DNA of 64,000 bases. Origin: Cyclobacterium marinum DSM 745 (lineage in GTDB: Bacteria > Bacteroidota > Bacteroidia > Cytophagales > Cyclobacteriaceae). Each line of letters begins with the position of its first letter. The stretch's first letter is position 1. The translations under genes and the position numbers were made by a program. The stretch lies in the NCBI RefSeq assembly GCF_000222485.1, contig NC_015914.1, positions 3,048,501 through 3,112,500 of the forward strand, in the 5' to 3' direction. The notes under the pieces were generated by a model, which searched no databases, was not told where the DNA came from, and saw nothing but the letters and a program-made list of their open reading frames with translations. This document shows positions 1-10,483 of the stretch, piece by piece.

Positions 1-539
1 GCATCAAACGTAATATTTTACGTTGCTTAGTAGAAAGAGGAATTTACTGTCAGGTTTATCCTGCCAAAACCAGCTTTCAGGAAATGGAACAATGGAATCC
101 GGATGCTTATTTCCTTTCCAATGGACCCGGAGATCCTGCAGTTATGGAATACGCTGTTGATACCACCAAAGAAATTCTAGCTTTGGGCAAACCACTTTTC
201 GGTATTTGCCTTGGCCATCAAATTCTGGCAAGAGCTTGTGGTGTAGGTACTTATAAAATGCATCATGGCCACCGTGGCCTCAATCATCCAATCAAAAATA
301 TTTTGACCGGGAAAAGCGAAATTACCTCTCAAAATCATGGATTTGTGGTGAATAAAGATGATATTGAAAACAATAAAGAATTGGAAATCACCCATTACCA
401 CTTAAATGATGGTACGGTTGCAGGTATTAAACTAAAAAATAAACCCGCATTTTCCGTTCAATATCACCCTGAGAGTTCTCCGGGCCCCCATGATTCAAGG
501 TATTTATTTGATCAATTTATTTCACAAATTCAGAAATAA
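1..539 (+). CDS. carA: Carbamoyl-phosphate synthase small subunit, C-terminal part (partial at window start)
   Basis: This subunit supplies ammonia from glutamine to the large subunit for carbamoyl phosphate, which feeds pyrimidine and arginine synthesis in the cytoplasm. The reading frame is open from base 3, so the gene begins before the window and only the glutamine amidotransferase (class I, triad type) end is visible. The nucleophile elbow GICLGHQ (Cys codon at 207-209), the NGPGDP oxyanion-loop motif and the late QYHPESSPGPHDS motif holding the catalytic His and Glu are all present. An internal ATG at 84 is not the start, because the codons before it still read as CarA (IKRNILRCL). The next gene, eno, begins 21 bases after the stop, so the two may be cotranscribed. 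Family assignment is secure. Confidence 0.95.
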   Translation, partial: IKRNILRCLVERGIYCQVYPAKTSFQEMEQWNPDAYFLSNGPGDPAVMEYAVDTTKEILALGKPLFGICLGHQILARACGVGTYKMHHGHRGLNHPIKNILTGKSEITSQNHGFVVNKDDIENNKELEITHYHLNDGTVAGIKLKNKPAFSVQYHPESSPGPHDSRYLFDQFISQIQK

Positions 540-1838
<1,299 letters not shown>

Positions 1839-1860
1839 ACCTTAGTAGAAATAAATAATT

Positions 1861-1896
1861 AACCTTTTCAGGGACCTCCTGAAAAGGTTTTTTTTT
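1861..1896 (+). terminator. Intrinsic terminator after eno
   Basis: A perfect 12-bp stem pairs 1861-1872 with 1878-1889, with a 5-base loop, and is followed by a run of T from 1890 to 1896. It closes the carA-eno transcript. Confidence 0.9.
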
Positions 1897-2125
1897 GCAT
1901 TGATTTCAACAGGTAAATTTCAGAGGACCATAACTGTAATTTTTAAATTGTCCAGTTTGGTCTTTGGAATTAAAAAAATTGGTTTGGCTCAATTAACAAT
2001 TTACAAGCAGTTTTAACCGTTTAAATGATGGGTTCGATTAGTCATTTGTCTTTTCAGAGTTCAATTTAAAGAATGGAATCTCGTTATTTTCGAGTACCTT
2101 GAAGAAAGGATTGTATTTCTTTTGA

Positions 2126-2133
2126 TATATTTG
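2126..2133 (+). promoter_or_regulatory. Bacteroidota -7 promoter element before the ftsB-like gene
   Basis: TATATTTG matches the TAnnTTTG consensus exactly. No convincing -33 TTTG lies at the expected distance. It sits in the 315-base gap 1839-2153; apart from this element and the eno terminator I see nothing else in that gap. Transcription would begin close to 2140, which argues for the ATG at 2154 rather than a TTG at 2142 as the start of the next gene. Confidence 0.5.
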
Positions 2134-2153
2134 TACAAACATTGAAGCAGATT

Positions 2154-2441
2154 ATGGCCAAATATTTAAAGTATACCAAAAACTTCTACTTCGTTTTTAC
2201 CGTTTTATTCATTACTTGGATGGTTTTTATTGATAGCAATGATATCATCAGTCAATTTAAACTTCGTTCTAAATTAAATGAACTTGAAAAGCAAAAGGAA
2301 TTTTATCAAGAACGAAAGGAGAAAATCCAAATTGAGCGAGAGGAATTATTAAGCAATTTTGAGCTGCTTGAAAAATTTGCTCGTGAGCGCTATTTAATGA
2401 AAAGAAAAACGGAAGACTTATATGTCATTATGGAAGAATAA
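2154..2441 (+). CDS. FtsB/DivIC-like septum formation initiator protein
   Basis: A 95-residue bitopic membrane protein resembling the FtsB/DivIC family, which bridges early and late divisome proteins. A short N-terminal cytoplasmic part is followed by one membrane segment (about residues 10-28, FYFVFTVLFITWMVFI) and a charged heptad-like coiled coil (ELEKQKEFYQERKEKIQIEREELL). The C-terminal FELLEKFARERYLMKRKTEDLYVI matches the FtsB/DivIC pattern in which the chain ends in a '-ERYxMKxxxE' element. I chose ATG 2154 because a TTG at 2142 would lie on top of the predicted transcription start. The next gene starts inside this one (20-base overlap), implying coupled translation. Confidence 0.75.
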   Translation: MAKYLKYTKNFYFVFTVLFITWMVFIDSNDIISQFKLRSKLNELEKQKEFYQERKEKIQIEREELLSNFELLEKFARERYLMKRKTEDLYVIMEE

Positions 2442-2991
2442 ATCAGTTTTATCCGCATTTATAGCGGTTTTTTTTGCTTGTTACCTTAATAATGAGGTCC
2501 ATGCTCAGCGAGTTATCTATGAAGAAGATAACCCTCCCTTGTCAGATAGACTGTATTTTGGTGGGAACTTTAGTTTGCAGCTAGGCAGAATTACGTATAT
2601 AGACATCTCCCCTTTGGCCGGAGCTATGATTACTGAAAAGTATTCTGCTGGTGTAGGTGCTACTTATCAGTATTACAACAATAAGAATTATATAGATGGG
2701 ATGTCCCATGTTTATGGTGGTAGGATATTTAACCGGTACAATATTTTTCGTCAAATATTTCTGCATGCCGAATACGAATCCTTGAATTTGGAAGTGCCTT
2801 ATTTAGATTCTAACAATGAAGTGACTTATTATAGAGAATGGGTGCCTGCATTATTTGGAGGGGCAGGTTATTTTGTGCCTTTCGGAGTTAGGGGTGGAAT
2901 GAATATCATGGCCTTGTATAATTTCAGTTATGACAACAAAAGGTCAAATTATAATGAACCATATGTTTTCCGTGTCGGTTTTGTATTCTAA
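2422..2991 (+). CDS. Small secreted or outer-membrane protein, unknown function
   Basis: 189 residues. The N terminus (LSAFIAVFFACYLNNEVHAQ) is a typical signal peptide ending in A-x-A. The mature part alternates aromatic and polar residues and ends in FRVGFVF, i.e. a C-terminal Phe, as in small Bacteroidota outer-membrane beta-barrels. I recognise no named family. ATG 2422 is the only start that keeps the signal peptide, and it overlaps the upstream FtsB-like gene by 20 bases. The cysE gene follows after 15 bases, so this looks like an operon whose members are not obviously related in function. Confidence 0.75.
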   Translation: MSLWKNKSVLSAFIAVFFACYLNNEVHAQRVIYEEDNPPLSDRLYFGGNFSLQLGRITYIDISPLAGAMITEKYSAGVGATYQYYNNKNYIDGMSHVYGGRIFNRYNIFRQIFLHAEYESLNLEVPYLDSNNEVTYYREWVPALFGGAGYFVPFGVRGGMNIMALYNFSYDNKRSNYNEPYVFRVGFVF

Positions 2992-3006
2992 AGTAGTAAT
3001 TATAGT

Positions 3007-3843
3007 ATGGACCCATTCTTAAGCCGATTACAAAAGGCCCACAGCCTATGCCCTGGCTGTCCTTCGCCCAAGGTCATCAATCGTTTTTTTGGTGAAGTTT
3101 TAGGACTTATGTTTCCTGAACATGCCAATGAAGTATTGAAAGATAAAGATAGTTTGCAGGTTAAATTCTCCGGGTTAAGATTGCAACTCAGTGATATTCT
3201 CAAAAAAAACGTTGCGCTTCATAAGGCTGATGGAGAAGCATTGGCTAGTGAATTTTTCGATAAACTGGAGAAGGAAGTTTATGACAAATTACATGAAGAT
3301 TTGGATGCCATGTATAAGGGGGATCCGGCAGCAAAGTCAAAAACTGAAATTATTCGCTGTTATCCGGGATTCTATGCAATTTCTGCCTATAGAGTAGCGC
3401 ACTTGCTACATCGCTTGGGGGTTGCCTTAATACCTCGGATGATCACAGAATATGCACATAGCAAGACCGGTGTGGATATTCACCCCGGGGCAAGTATTGG
3501 AAGATTTTTTTGCATTGATCACGCCACAGGGATAGTAATTGGTGAAACCACCATTGTAGGAGATAGGGTCAAAATTTATCAAGGTGTTACGCTAGGGGCC
3601 TTGAGTGTGAAAAAAGAAGATGCTGATAAGAAAAGACATCCAACCATTGAGAACGATGTAGTTATCTATGCCGGAGCTACTATTTTGGGAGGAGATACGG
3701 TAATTGGTGAAGGAAGTGTAGTTGGGGGGAATGTTTGGCTGACGAAAAGTATTCCGGCAAAAAGTAAAATTTACTATCAAACAAAATTACTAGATGACGC
3801 CTCCAATCTCACAGATTTTTATGTGTTGAAAAGTGAAGCCTGA
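3007..3843 (+). CDS. cysE: Serine O-acetyltransferase
   Basis: Makes O-acetylserine from serine and acetyl-CoA, the first step of cysteine synthesis; cytoplasmic. The 278-residue chain has an all-helical N-terminal region (about 1-130) followed by the left-handed beta-helix of hexapeptide repeats (about 150-255). The conserved stretch GVDIHPGASIGRFFCIDH, then GIVIGETTIVGD and YQGVTLG, contains the catalytic Asp/His pair and is diagnostic for the EpsC/CysE type. It lies 11 bases upstream of cysM, the enzyme that uses its product, which confirms the role. It ends with TGA directly followed by TAA, showing that TGA acts as a normal stop here. Confidence 0.95.
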   Translation: MDPFLSRLQKAHSLCPGCPSPKVINRFFGEVLGLMFPEHANEVLKDKDSLQVKFSGLRLQLSDILKKNVALHKADGEALASEFFDKLEKEVYDKLHEDLDAMYKGDPAAKSKTEIIRCYPGFYAISAYRVAHLLHRLGVALIPRMITEYAHSKTGVDIHPGASIGRFFCIDHATGIVIGETTIVGDRVKIYQGVTLGALSVKKEDADKKRHPTIENDVVIYAGATILGGDTVIGEGSVVGGNVWLTKSIPAKSKIYYQTKLLDDASNLTDFYVLKSEA

Positions 3844-3854
3844 TAATCACAACT

Positions 3855-4733
3855 ATGAAGCTATTTGAATTAATAGGGAATACCCCTTTAATTGAACTTG
3901 AAAATATCCCTGTAAATCCTAAGGTTAAAATTTATTGCAAGCTAGAAGGGCAAAATCCCGGCGGCTCTGTAAAAGACCGTGCAGCCTACCATATGATTCA
4001 GTCTGCCTTAGATAGAGGGGAGATTACAAAAGGAGACAAATTGGTAGAAGCAACTTCCGGAAATACCGGGATAGCCTTGGCAATGGTAGCCAACCTTTTG
4101 GGGGTTGAAATGACATTGTTAATGCCCGATAACGCAACGAGAGAACGCGTGCTTTCCATGGAAGCTTATGGGGCCAAAGTTATTTTAACTCCTGCAGAAA
4201 AGTCCATTGAGTACTCCAGAACCTTGGCCGAACAAATGGTTAAGGATCAAGGCTACTTTATGCTCAATCAATTTTCTAATCCTGATAATTATTTGGCACA
4301 CTACCATACTACAGGTCCGGAAATTTATGAAGCAACAAATGGAGAAATAACCCATTTTGTTTCAGCAATGGGGACGACAGGGACAATTATGGGAGTCTCC
4401 AGATTTTTAAAAGAACAAAATCCTGACATTCAAATAGTGGGGACCCAGCCTACCGAAGGTTCCAGTATCCCTGGTATTAGAAGGTGGTCACCTGAATTTT
4501 TACCTAAAATATTTGAGCCGGAAAGGGTAGACCAAGTCATTGACGTGAGCCAAGAACAAGCTACTCATATGACAAGAAGAATGGCCAAGGAAGAAGGGAT
4601 TTTAGGAGGAATGAGTAGCGGTGGCGCGCTGCACGCCGCAATTGAACTATCCAAAACCTTAACTTCAGGTCTTATTGTTTGTATCACTTGTGACCGTGGT
4701 GATAGGTATTTAAGTTCCGACTTGTTCGGGTAG
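3855..4733 (+). CDS. cysM: Cysteine synthase B (O-acetylserine sulfhydrylase)
   Basis: PLP-dependent beta-replacement enzyme that converts O-acetylserine and sulfide (or thiosulfate in the CysM type) to cysteine. The PLP lysine lies in GGSVKDRAAYHMI (about residue 41), the phosphate/substrate loop is TSGNTGIALA, and GTTGTIMGVSRFLKE is the phosphate-binding glycine loop. The 292-residue length and the RRWSPEFLP segment fit CysM better than CysK. The gene directly follows cysE as a two-gene cysteine module. No transcription terminator is obvious after it. Confidence 0.93.
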   Translation: MKLFELIGNTPLIELENIPVNPKVKIYCKLEGQNPGGSVKDRAAYHMIQSALDRGEITKGDKLVEATSGNTGIALAMVANLLGVEMTLLMPDNATRERVLSMEAYGAKVILTPAEKSIEYSRTLAEQMVKDQGYFMLNQFSNPDNYLAHYHTTGPEIYEATNGEITHFVSAMGTTGTIMGVSRFLKEQNPDIQIVGTQPTEGSSIPGIRRWSPEFLPKIFEPERVDQVIDVSQEQATHMTRRMAKEEGILGGMSSGGALHAAIELSKTLTSGLIVCITCDRGDRYLSSDLFG

Positions 4734-4935
4734 AGATACTTTTCTTAATACAGCTAAATATCCATTTAACTTCAAAGAACTGATTTCCTATAGATTTCTT
4801 GTTATAGAAAGCCTGAGTTTCATAAGCCAAGTCAGTACATAGTCGTATTGGAATGGTTGCATTTGTTGAGCAAATTCTTTGCTTACCGGAATAAAATCAT
4901 TTGATGAACAGTTAATTTCCCCTTATCTTTTAGCC

Positions 4936-6153
4936 ATGGAAGATTTTCTTAAAATAAAGAAGGCTTGTGATCATAATACAGCCTTAAGTGTTGCCATTTT
5001 GGACAGGTTCCTTTTGTCCTATGCTACGGAAAAAGATAAGCTGGGGAAAGAGGCAGATCAAAAGCTACAGGCCTATCGGCACATTACAGATAGATTTGGT
5101 AGGCAATGGTATGACATGCTTAAATCTCAATACATAATTCATCGATTGATGAAAGATGGTGGACTCATCACCAAATACCTAAAGCATTCTACCATTAATA
5201 ATCTTGAGAAAGAAAAGTTGGATTGGATGGCTTTTCAATCTGCCAATCCTTGGCGCTTTAGTTTTGCTGAAATTAAAGAGCAACCTGAAAAAGATTTTTA
5301 CCAAATGGAAGATGTCTTCACAGGTGAGAATTATTTATTGTATTCCCCTTCTATAAAAGACATAATCGACAGAGACGGAGATAAAGAATTATGGTTTAAC
5401 CTGATAGGCTTTAATGGTTCTTGCTGGCAAACTTACGGTCCTCTATCAGGCTATGCAAGCTTTAGTCCCGACGATATTTATTTTTTCGCTACAGAGGTCA
5501 ATCCAATGATTGAAGATGAAGGGGCGCTAATGGAAGACGTGCAAAAAAATCCGGTGCCATATATGATGTTGTTTGCAGGGTCTACCCAACAGCCGGTGGT
5601 GCATGAGGGAGAAACCTTGGTGATGGTAATTTCTGAAGAAAAGGCTTCTATTCCACAGGTGCAAGAGATGGAACAGGCCTTTAATATTTCCTATACAGGC
5701 GGTGTATATAGACTTGGATTGCATGAGTGGGAAGCATCGCCACACTTTGCAGTAGCCTATTACAATGAAAAAGAACAGACCATACAGGCGACAGCTTTAA
5801 CTGAAAAAGGGTTTGAGGCAATCATTGATGCCTTGAATAAGTTCGGATTGAGTATGGATAAAATTGCAGATATTTATTTGCGACCTTCCATGCAGCAAAC
5901 AGCCCAAGAAATTTTAAAGAAAGAAATAGAATTAATGCCTCTTGAACTTTTATTCGAACCAGATGCTGAAGAAGCATCTGATCAAGAATTGAAAAAATTG
6001 GATGAGTTGGCTAGATTGGCTGTGACGGCCATAACTTCTGAAAGAGAGCCTAATTTGGAAGCTTTGGCTGCAGAAGTTGGTATAGACCTTGAAAGTAATC
6101 GCTTTGTTGTAGAGAAAATAATCAGTGATTTAAAAGAAAAGGTCAAAAAGTAG
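4936..6153 (+). CDS. Conserved hypothetical protein, unknown function
   Basis: 405 residues from the ATG at 4936; a TTG at 4879 would add 19 residues and cannot be excluded. I do not recognise a domain. There is no signal peptide or membrane segment, so it is probably cytoplasmic. The N-terminal 100 residues are helical and charged; the middle (about 120-330) is richer in strands with conserved-looking W and G (NLIGFNGSCWQTYGPLSGYASFSPDDIYFFA). The last 60 residues are acidic, helical and end lysine-rich (SDLKEKVKK). The surrounding genes do not suggest a pathway. Confidence 0.7.
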   Translation: MEDFLKIKKACDHNTALSVAILDRFLLSYATEKDKLGKEADQKLQAYRHITDRFGRQWYDMLKSQYIIHRLMKDGGLITKYLKHSTINNLEKEKLDWMAFQSANPWRFSFAEIKEQPEKDFYQMEDVFTGENYLLYSPSIKDIIDRDGDKELWFNLIGFNGSCWQTYGPLSGYASFSPDDIYFFATEVNPMIEDEGALMEDVQKNPVPYMMLFAGSTQQPVVHEGETLVMVISEEKASIPQVQEMEQAFNISYTGGVYRLGLHEWEASPHFAVAYYNEKEQTIQATALTEKGFEAIIDALNKFGLSMDKIADIYLRPSMQQTAQEILKKEIELMPLELLFEPDAEEASDQELKKLDELARLAVTAITSEREPNLEALAAEVGIDLESNRFVVEKIISDLKEKVKK

Positions 6154-6221
6154 CAGATGGGAAAACAATACAGAACCTGGATGGTCAAAAACCTGTCCAG
6201 CTTCTGATTTGTATATTGTTT

Positions 6222-7550
6222 TTAGCGCAGAGTTGAACCATTAGGAAATCTATTTTCCGGATATTTTGGCGTGGAGATATGCTCAGTAAATAAATTGAAG
6301 CTGCTATTCTGCTTTTGTAAATCAAAAGCGTCATATAACTCATCCAAAACAGTATAGGCGCGATATTGAAGCAAATCCCCATCAATCGTAATCACTTGAT
6401 ACAATTGGGTATTTACAGCTGCCCTGTCCATCCAGCGTTTTTCAGGTACGATTCCATACATTTTAGGGCCAGCCACAGATACAACATATACTGGTCCCAC
6501 TTGCCCATCAGGAACATCGATTGTTTTGGTTTGATGAGCTCCTCTGGCGTATACATGGTCATGACCTTTAAGAACAAGATCCACCTTGTATTTTTCTAAT
6601 ATAGGCTGCCAGGCTTCACGTAGTTCCGGATAATTTCCATGCCTGCCATCTCTTGCAGTAAAAAAAGGGTGGTGGAATGAAACGACAGTCCATTTTTGTG
6701 GATTATCGGCCAATACTTTATCTAGATAATTACTTTGGACTTGCAGATTTTCTGGTGATTTTAAAGCGGCTAAGCTGTTTAAAACGACAAGCCTCATGTT
6801 CTTATAATCCATATAATAAACACTTTCTTCAAGTCCCTTTGGACCATTTAGCGGAAGCTCAAATTGAGGTCGCCAAAACATGGATATTTTCTCTTCATTC
6901 GGATCGTTAGGGTAGGTGTCGTATTCATGGTTTCCAATTACCGGTACTATTGATTTCATCGTTCGAATATGACTTAAAGATTCAAACCATTCTATCCATT
7001 GACTATCCTGATGTCCATCATTGATTAAATCTCCGGCAAACATCATAAATCCCGCCTTGGGAGCTTTGGCATATGCAGCCCTTATGGTTCTACTTCCCCA
7101 AGCTAAAATCTCATTTTGTATATCCCCTAAATAAATAAAAGAGTAGGGGGCATTCGTATTATCGGCAGTAGTGAATTGATTCCATTCACTCATTTTATTG
7201 CCGATTTCTCCAACCCTATATCTGTAAATTCTACCGGGTTTAAGCCCTTCAAAGGTTACCGAATAATAGTAATAACTTTTACCCACTAAGCTTTTTATTT
7301 CTTGAATGGTTGCTTGATAGGTTTGATCATGAGCAGTTATACTACCCACTGAGCTAGCTACTGACACTTGGGCGATGGGTAGCTCAAGCTTTAGGCTTGT
7401 CCTCCAAGTCACACTTTGTGAATGAGATGGGTCTTTTTTTCATGTTAAAACAATATGTTCAGGTTCAGCTGACTGGGCCGTTGATAGCATGGGGGTTGAA
7501 AAAAATAGCCATGAAATAATAAGAGATAAAAGAGAAAAGGTTATTTTCAT
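6222..7550 (-). pseudogene. Secreted metallophosphoesterase with purple-acid-phosphatase-like N domain, interrupted by in-frame TGA
   Basis: Read from the ATG at 7550-7548, the frame gives a clear signal peptide (ITFSLLSLIISWLFFSTPML, cleavage near TAQ), then EPEHIVLT, then TGA at codon 37 (7442-7440), and continues in the same frame with KKDPSHSQSVTWRT. In this family the strand reads I-V-L-T-W-x-x-D-P followed by VTWRT, so the TGA sits at an expected Trp (TGG). Downstream, the calcineurin-like fold is intact: YLGDIQ, FAGDLIND, IGNHEYD, SFHHPFF and GHDHVYAR supply the metal ligands. A restart at GTG 7412 would lack the signal peptide and first strand. Function, if made: periplasmic or secreted phosphoesterase. 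It is a probable pseudogene, read-through gene or base error. Confidence 0.8.
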
Positions 7551-7850
7551 TTTTTTTGTAATTGAATCTACTTTATCTAATTATAGATTTAAGTAGGTAA
7601 TAATTTAAACTTTGGTTTTTAGTGATACTTTTAAAACTCAATTTATACTATGTGTTTAGTAAATTAAAGGATTAAGCTTTACCAATGGATTAAATAATTA
7701 AGCCTAATGGTTACGTTAAACTTCAAGGTTTTTACATTAAAAACCTTCTTTCTCAAAGAATCTGGTGCTTATTTATTGTTTTTGACTTAAAAAGAATAAT
7801 ATTTATTCAGTCAATTCTTATATTACAGCTTAAACCTAAATTTCCATTCC

Positions 7851-8882
7851 ATGAATAATAGAAGAGAGTTTTTAATTAAATCCTTTTTTGGTACTGCAGG
7901 AATTGCTTTGGCATCAACATCCTTGATTAAAGGTGCTCCTGCAATAATTAAAAACTATAATAAACCTGATTCGAAAATAAATGGCGTTCAGATCGGATGC
8001 ATTACCTATTCTTTTCGATCACTTCCGGATCAAAGTGCAGAAGCAACCCTAAAATATGTTACCGACAGCGGAATCAGTGCCATAGAGTTGATGGGTGGGC
8101 CTGCTGAATCTTTTGCAGGCATGCCGGAGTCTACAATGGATAATGGTAGATATAACAACTTGCGTCGAAAGAAAAGAGATGGAGGTCAGCTATCTGCAGA
8201 TGAAAACAAGGAGTTTATGGAGCTGCAAAAAGAGGCAGAAGCTCATGCTGCTAACGTAGCCGCATGGCGTGCCAAAACAGATTTCAAGAAATTCGAAAAA
8301 TTTAGAAAGATGTATAAAGACGCAGGAGTCAGTATTTATGCATTTAAACCCGGTGCCTTTGGAATGAACAATACAGATGCGGAAATTGCATATGGCATGA
8401 AAGCAGCAAGAGCTTTAGGTGCGAGCCATGTTACATTAGAACATCCTGCCAATGATGCCCGGACCCTGAAGTTAGGAAAAATGGGAGAAAAGAATAAAAT
8501 GTCAGTGGGCTACCATGGACATACACAGCAAACTCCTACTTTTTGGGACACGGCCTTGGAACAAAGTCCCAGAAATGCACTAAACCTTGATGCCGGCCAT
8601 TATATTGCTGCCGGATATACGGATATTTTTGAATTACTTCAGAAAAAACACAAGCGCATTCTAAGCATGCATACCAAAGACCGACAAACTCCGGCAAATG
8701 GTAAAGGAAATCTTCCTTGGGGCGAAGGGGACACACCTATCGTGGAATTGTTAAGTGAAATACAAAGTAAAAAATACAAATTCCCGGCTACAATTGAACT
8801 TGAATATAAAATTCCGGAAGGTTCTGATGCGGTGAAAGAAGTACAGAAATGCTTTGAATATTGTAGAAGGTCGTTGGCCTAA
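7851..8882 (+). CDS. Tat-exported sugar phosphate isomerase/epimerase-like TIM-barrel protein
   Basis: 343 residues in the xylose-isomerase-like (AP endonuclease 2) TIM-barrel superfamily. The N terminus MNNRREFLIKSFFGTAGIAL is a twin-arginine signal (RREF plus hydrophobic stretch), so the folded protein is likely exported to the periplasm. Barrel landmarks include IGCITYSFRSL, SAIELMGGPAE, VSIYAFKPGAFG, SHVTLEHPA, VGYHGHTQ, ALNLDAGHYIAAG, ILSMHTKDRQ and ATIELEYKIPEG; the E/H/D residues in these strands are the usual metal ligands. Bacteroidota carry many such proteins and their substrates are usually unknown, so I do not name one. A 300-base gap (7551-7850) precedes it, in which I see no clear promoter. 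Confidence 0.85.
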   Translation: MNNRREFLIKSFFGTAGIALASTSLIKGAPAIIKNYNKPDSKINGVQIGCITYSFRSLPDQSAEATLKYVTDSGISAIELMGGPAESFAGMPESTMDNGRYNNLRRKKRDGGQLSADENKEFMELQKEAEAHAANVAAWRAKTDFKKFEKFRKMYKDAGVSIYAFKPGAFGMNNTDAEIAYGMKAARALGASHVTLEHPANDARTLKLGKMGEKNKMSVGYHGHTQQTPTFWDTALEQSPRNALNLDAGHYIAAGYTDIFELLQKKHKRILSMHTKDRQTPANGKGNLPWGEGDTPIVELLSEIQSKKYKFPATIELEYKIPEGSDAVKEVQKCFEYCRRSLA

Positions 8883-8974
8883 ACATTAAAGATTATTGAG
8901 GGGGTTTACAGATGGTAAGTAAATCCTCTCCTATTATTTTGCCAGTGGTTTGGTGTAAATAAAACCCCTTAATT

Positions 8975-9349
8975 ATGAAACTAGGTGCATTTTCAGTTAG
9001 TCTGGCAGTTAAAAATTTAAAAGCCTCCAAAGAATTTTATGAGAAACTGGGCTTTACTCCATTCGGTGGTTCTTTAGAGAATCATTACCTGATCATGAAA
9101 AATGGAGATACATTAATAGGCCTTTTTGAAGGAATGTTTGAAGATAATATCTTGACTTTTAATCCCGGCTGGGATGCTGATGCCAATGAGATTGAAGATT
9201 ACCAAGATGTTAGAGAAATTCAACAAAATTTAAAAAAACAAGGCCTTAAATTTGAAAGGGAAGCCGATGAAAATGGAAAAGGCCCTGATAATTTTGTTAT
9301 TAAAGATCCTGATGGTAACATTATCCTCGTTGACCAACATGTAGGTTAG
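8975..9349 (+). CDS. VOC (glyoxalase/bleomycin-resistance-like) family protein
   Basis: 124-residue single VOC unit with two beta-alpha-beta-beta-beta modules. The first module starts LGAFSVSLAVKNLKASKEFYEKLGF, and the second ends FVIKDPDGNIILVDQHVG, the usual 'DPdGN.i' signature. Cytoplasmic and probably dimeric. Family members bind metal and act as isomerases, dioxygenases or antibiotic-binding proteins, and substrate cannot be read from sequence. It stands alone, converging with the WYL regulator on the other strand. Confidence 0.85.
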   Translation: MKLGAFSVSLAVKNLKASKEFYEKLGFTPFGGSLENHYLIMKNGDTLIGLFEGMFEDNILTFNPGWDADANEIEDYQDVREIQQNLKKQGLKFEREADENGKGPDNFVIKDPDGNIILVDQHVG

Positions 9350-9370
9350 CCATGGATTGTCTCCCTTGAT

Positions 9371-10330
9371 TTAGTGATATTTTGCTTCTTTCAGTTTTTC
9401 TGTCATATTATTCAGCAATGTAGACATTCTGTCTGAAAGAGTTTTTGGGGAAATAATCGTGACAATGTCCCCGATGGATATTATCCAGCGGGCAAAAAAT
9501 TCCATTGAGCCAACCATAAAAGTGAGTTGGACTTTATCCTCTACTTTTTCTTGCATGACGAAACCTTGATTGTATTTATGGGTTTCAATATACTTTACAT
9601 GAGAAGGATCCATCTGAATGGTTATTTTTATAAGATGATTACCTTCCTCCATTTTTTTTAAGTAGGATTTCAAAGAGGGGTGGTTGGTAGTGAAATATTC
9701 CTCAGTGATATTAATTTTCTGTATGCGATCAATCCTAAATGTTCTATAGTCTTTTCTAAGTTTACAATAGCCAATAAGGTACCAGTTTCCTAGAGAATAG
9801 TACATGCCTATAGGTTCAACAGCCCGGCTTGTATTTTCTTCTTTAATAAAGGAAATGTAATCAAATTGTAGAACCTTACCGGTGGCTAAGGCAGACATAA
9901 TGCGCTGAATGGCTTTTTCGTTTTTCGAAGGGGTAGTCAGTTCATGTTTATAATAAATTACTTGTTCGTCTAAGTGATCAATGGCTAATTTTTGCTGATC
10001 TTTCAACACTGATTTAATTTTGATAAGTGCGGATTGAAAGTGTTGACTAATTTCCTTATCTGTAAATTTTTCGATTACTTTTTCTGCTAGTAATAAAGAA
10101 AAGGCCTCTTTTTCATCAAACATCACCGGTGGTAAACGATAACCTTCTACCAAGGTATATCCTTTACCTGCTTCACCTGTTATCGGGACCCCGGCCTCTT
10201 CAAGCGCCCGTATGTCTCGGTATACAGTCCGGAGACTTATTTCAAATCTATTGGCAATTTCTTCTGCAGGGAGGTGTCTTTTGCTCTGCAGTTGGGTTAA
10301 GATGGCTGTAAGTCGATTTAATCTGTTCAT
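9371..10330 (-). CDS. YafY-type transcriptional regulator (HTH_11 + WYL domain)
   Basis: 319 residues. The N terminus (MNRLNRLTAILTQLQSKRHL, then EEIANRFEISLRTVYRDIRALEEAGVPI) is a DeoR/HTH_11 winged helix. Residues about 140-215 form the WYL domain (LQFDYISFIKE...AVEPIGMYYSLGNWYLIGYCKLRKDYRTFRIDRI), followed by a WCX-like C-terminal extension. WYL domains bind ligands such as oligonucleotides or small effectors. It is divergent from a DinB-family gene with 153 bases between starts, so it may regulate that gene and itself; this is inferred from position only. Confidence 0.88.
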   Translation of the reverse strand: MNRLNRLTAILTQLQSKRHLPAEEIANRFEISLRTVYRDIRALEEAGVPITGEAGKGYTLVEGYRLPPVMFDEKEAFSLLLAEKVIEKFTDKEISQHFQSALIKIKSVLKDQQKLAIDHLDEQVIYYKHELTTPSKNEKAIQRIMSALATGKVLQFDYISFIKEENTSRAVEPIGMYYSLGNWYLIGYCKLRKDYRTFRIDRIQKINITEEYFTTNHPSLKSYLKKMEEGNHLIKITIQMDPSHVKYIETHKYNQGFVMQEKVEDKVQLTFMVGSMEFFARWIISIGDIVTIISPKTLSDRMSTLLNNMTEKLKEAKYH

Positions 10331-10437
10331 TGGAGTCGATGTCGATTAAAACTAATGATAATTCTGTTGATAAAAAATTTTCTTCAGGGGCTTAATTTTC
10401 ATAAAACTACTGACATAGGGTTGTCACTTGCGGTAGA

Positions 10438-10445
10438 TAAGTTTG
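10438..10445 (+). promoter_or_regulatory. -7 promoter element of the DinB-family gene
   Basis: TAAGTTTG fits TAnnTTTG exactly and lies 38 bases before the ATG at 10484. The -33 box is weak. Its position rules out starts upstream of it for the DinB gene. Confidence 0.5.
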
Positions 10446-10483
10446 TATTAAGATTAATTATTTCACTTAAAATATACATCAAG

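Noticed and set aside
4784..4930. Minus-strand open stretch that reads somewhat protein-like (contains FAQQMQPFQYDYVLTWLMKL)
   Set aside because: It is bounded by stops on both sides, only a short internal ATG is available, it overlaps the N terminus of the 4936 gene, and I recognise no homologue. A gene remnant cannot be excluded.
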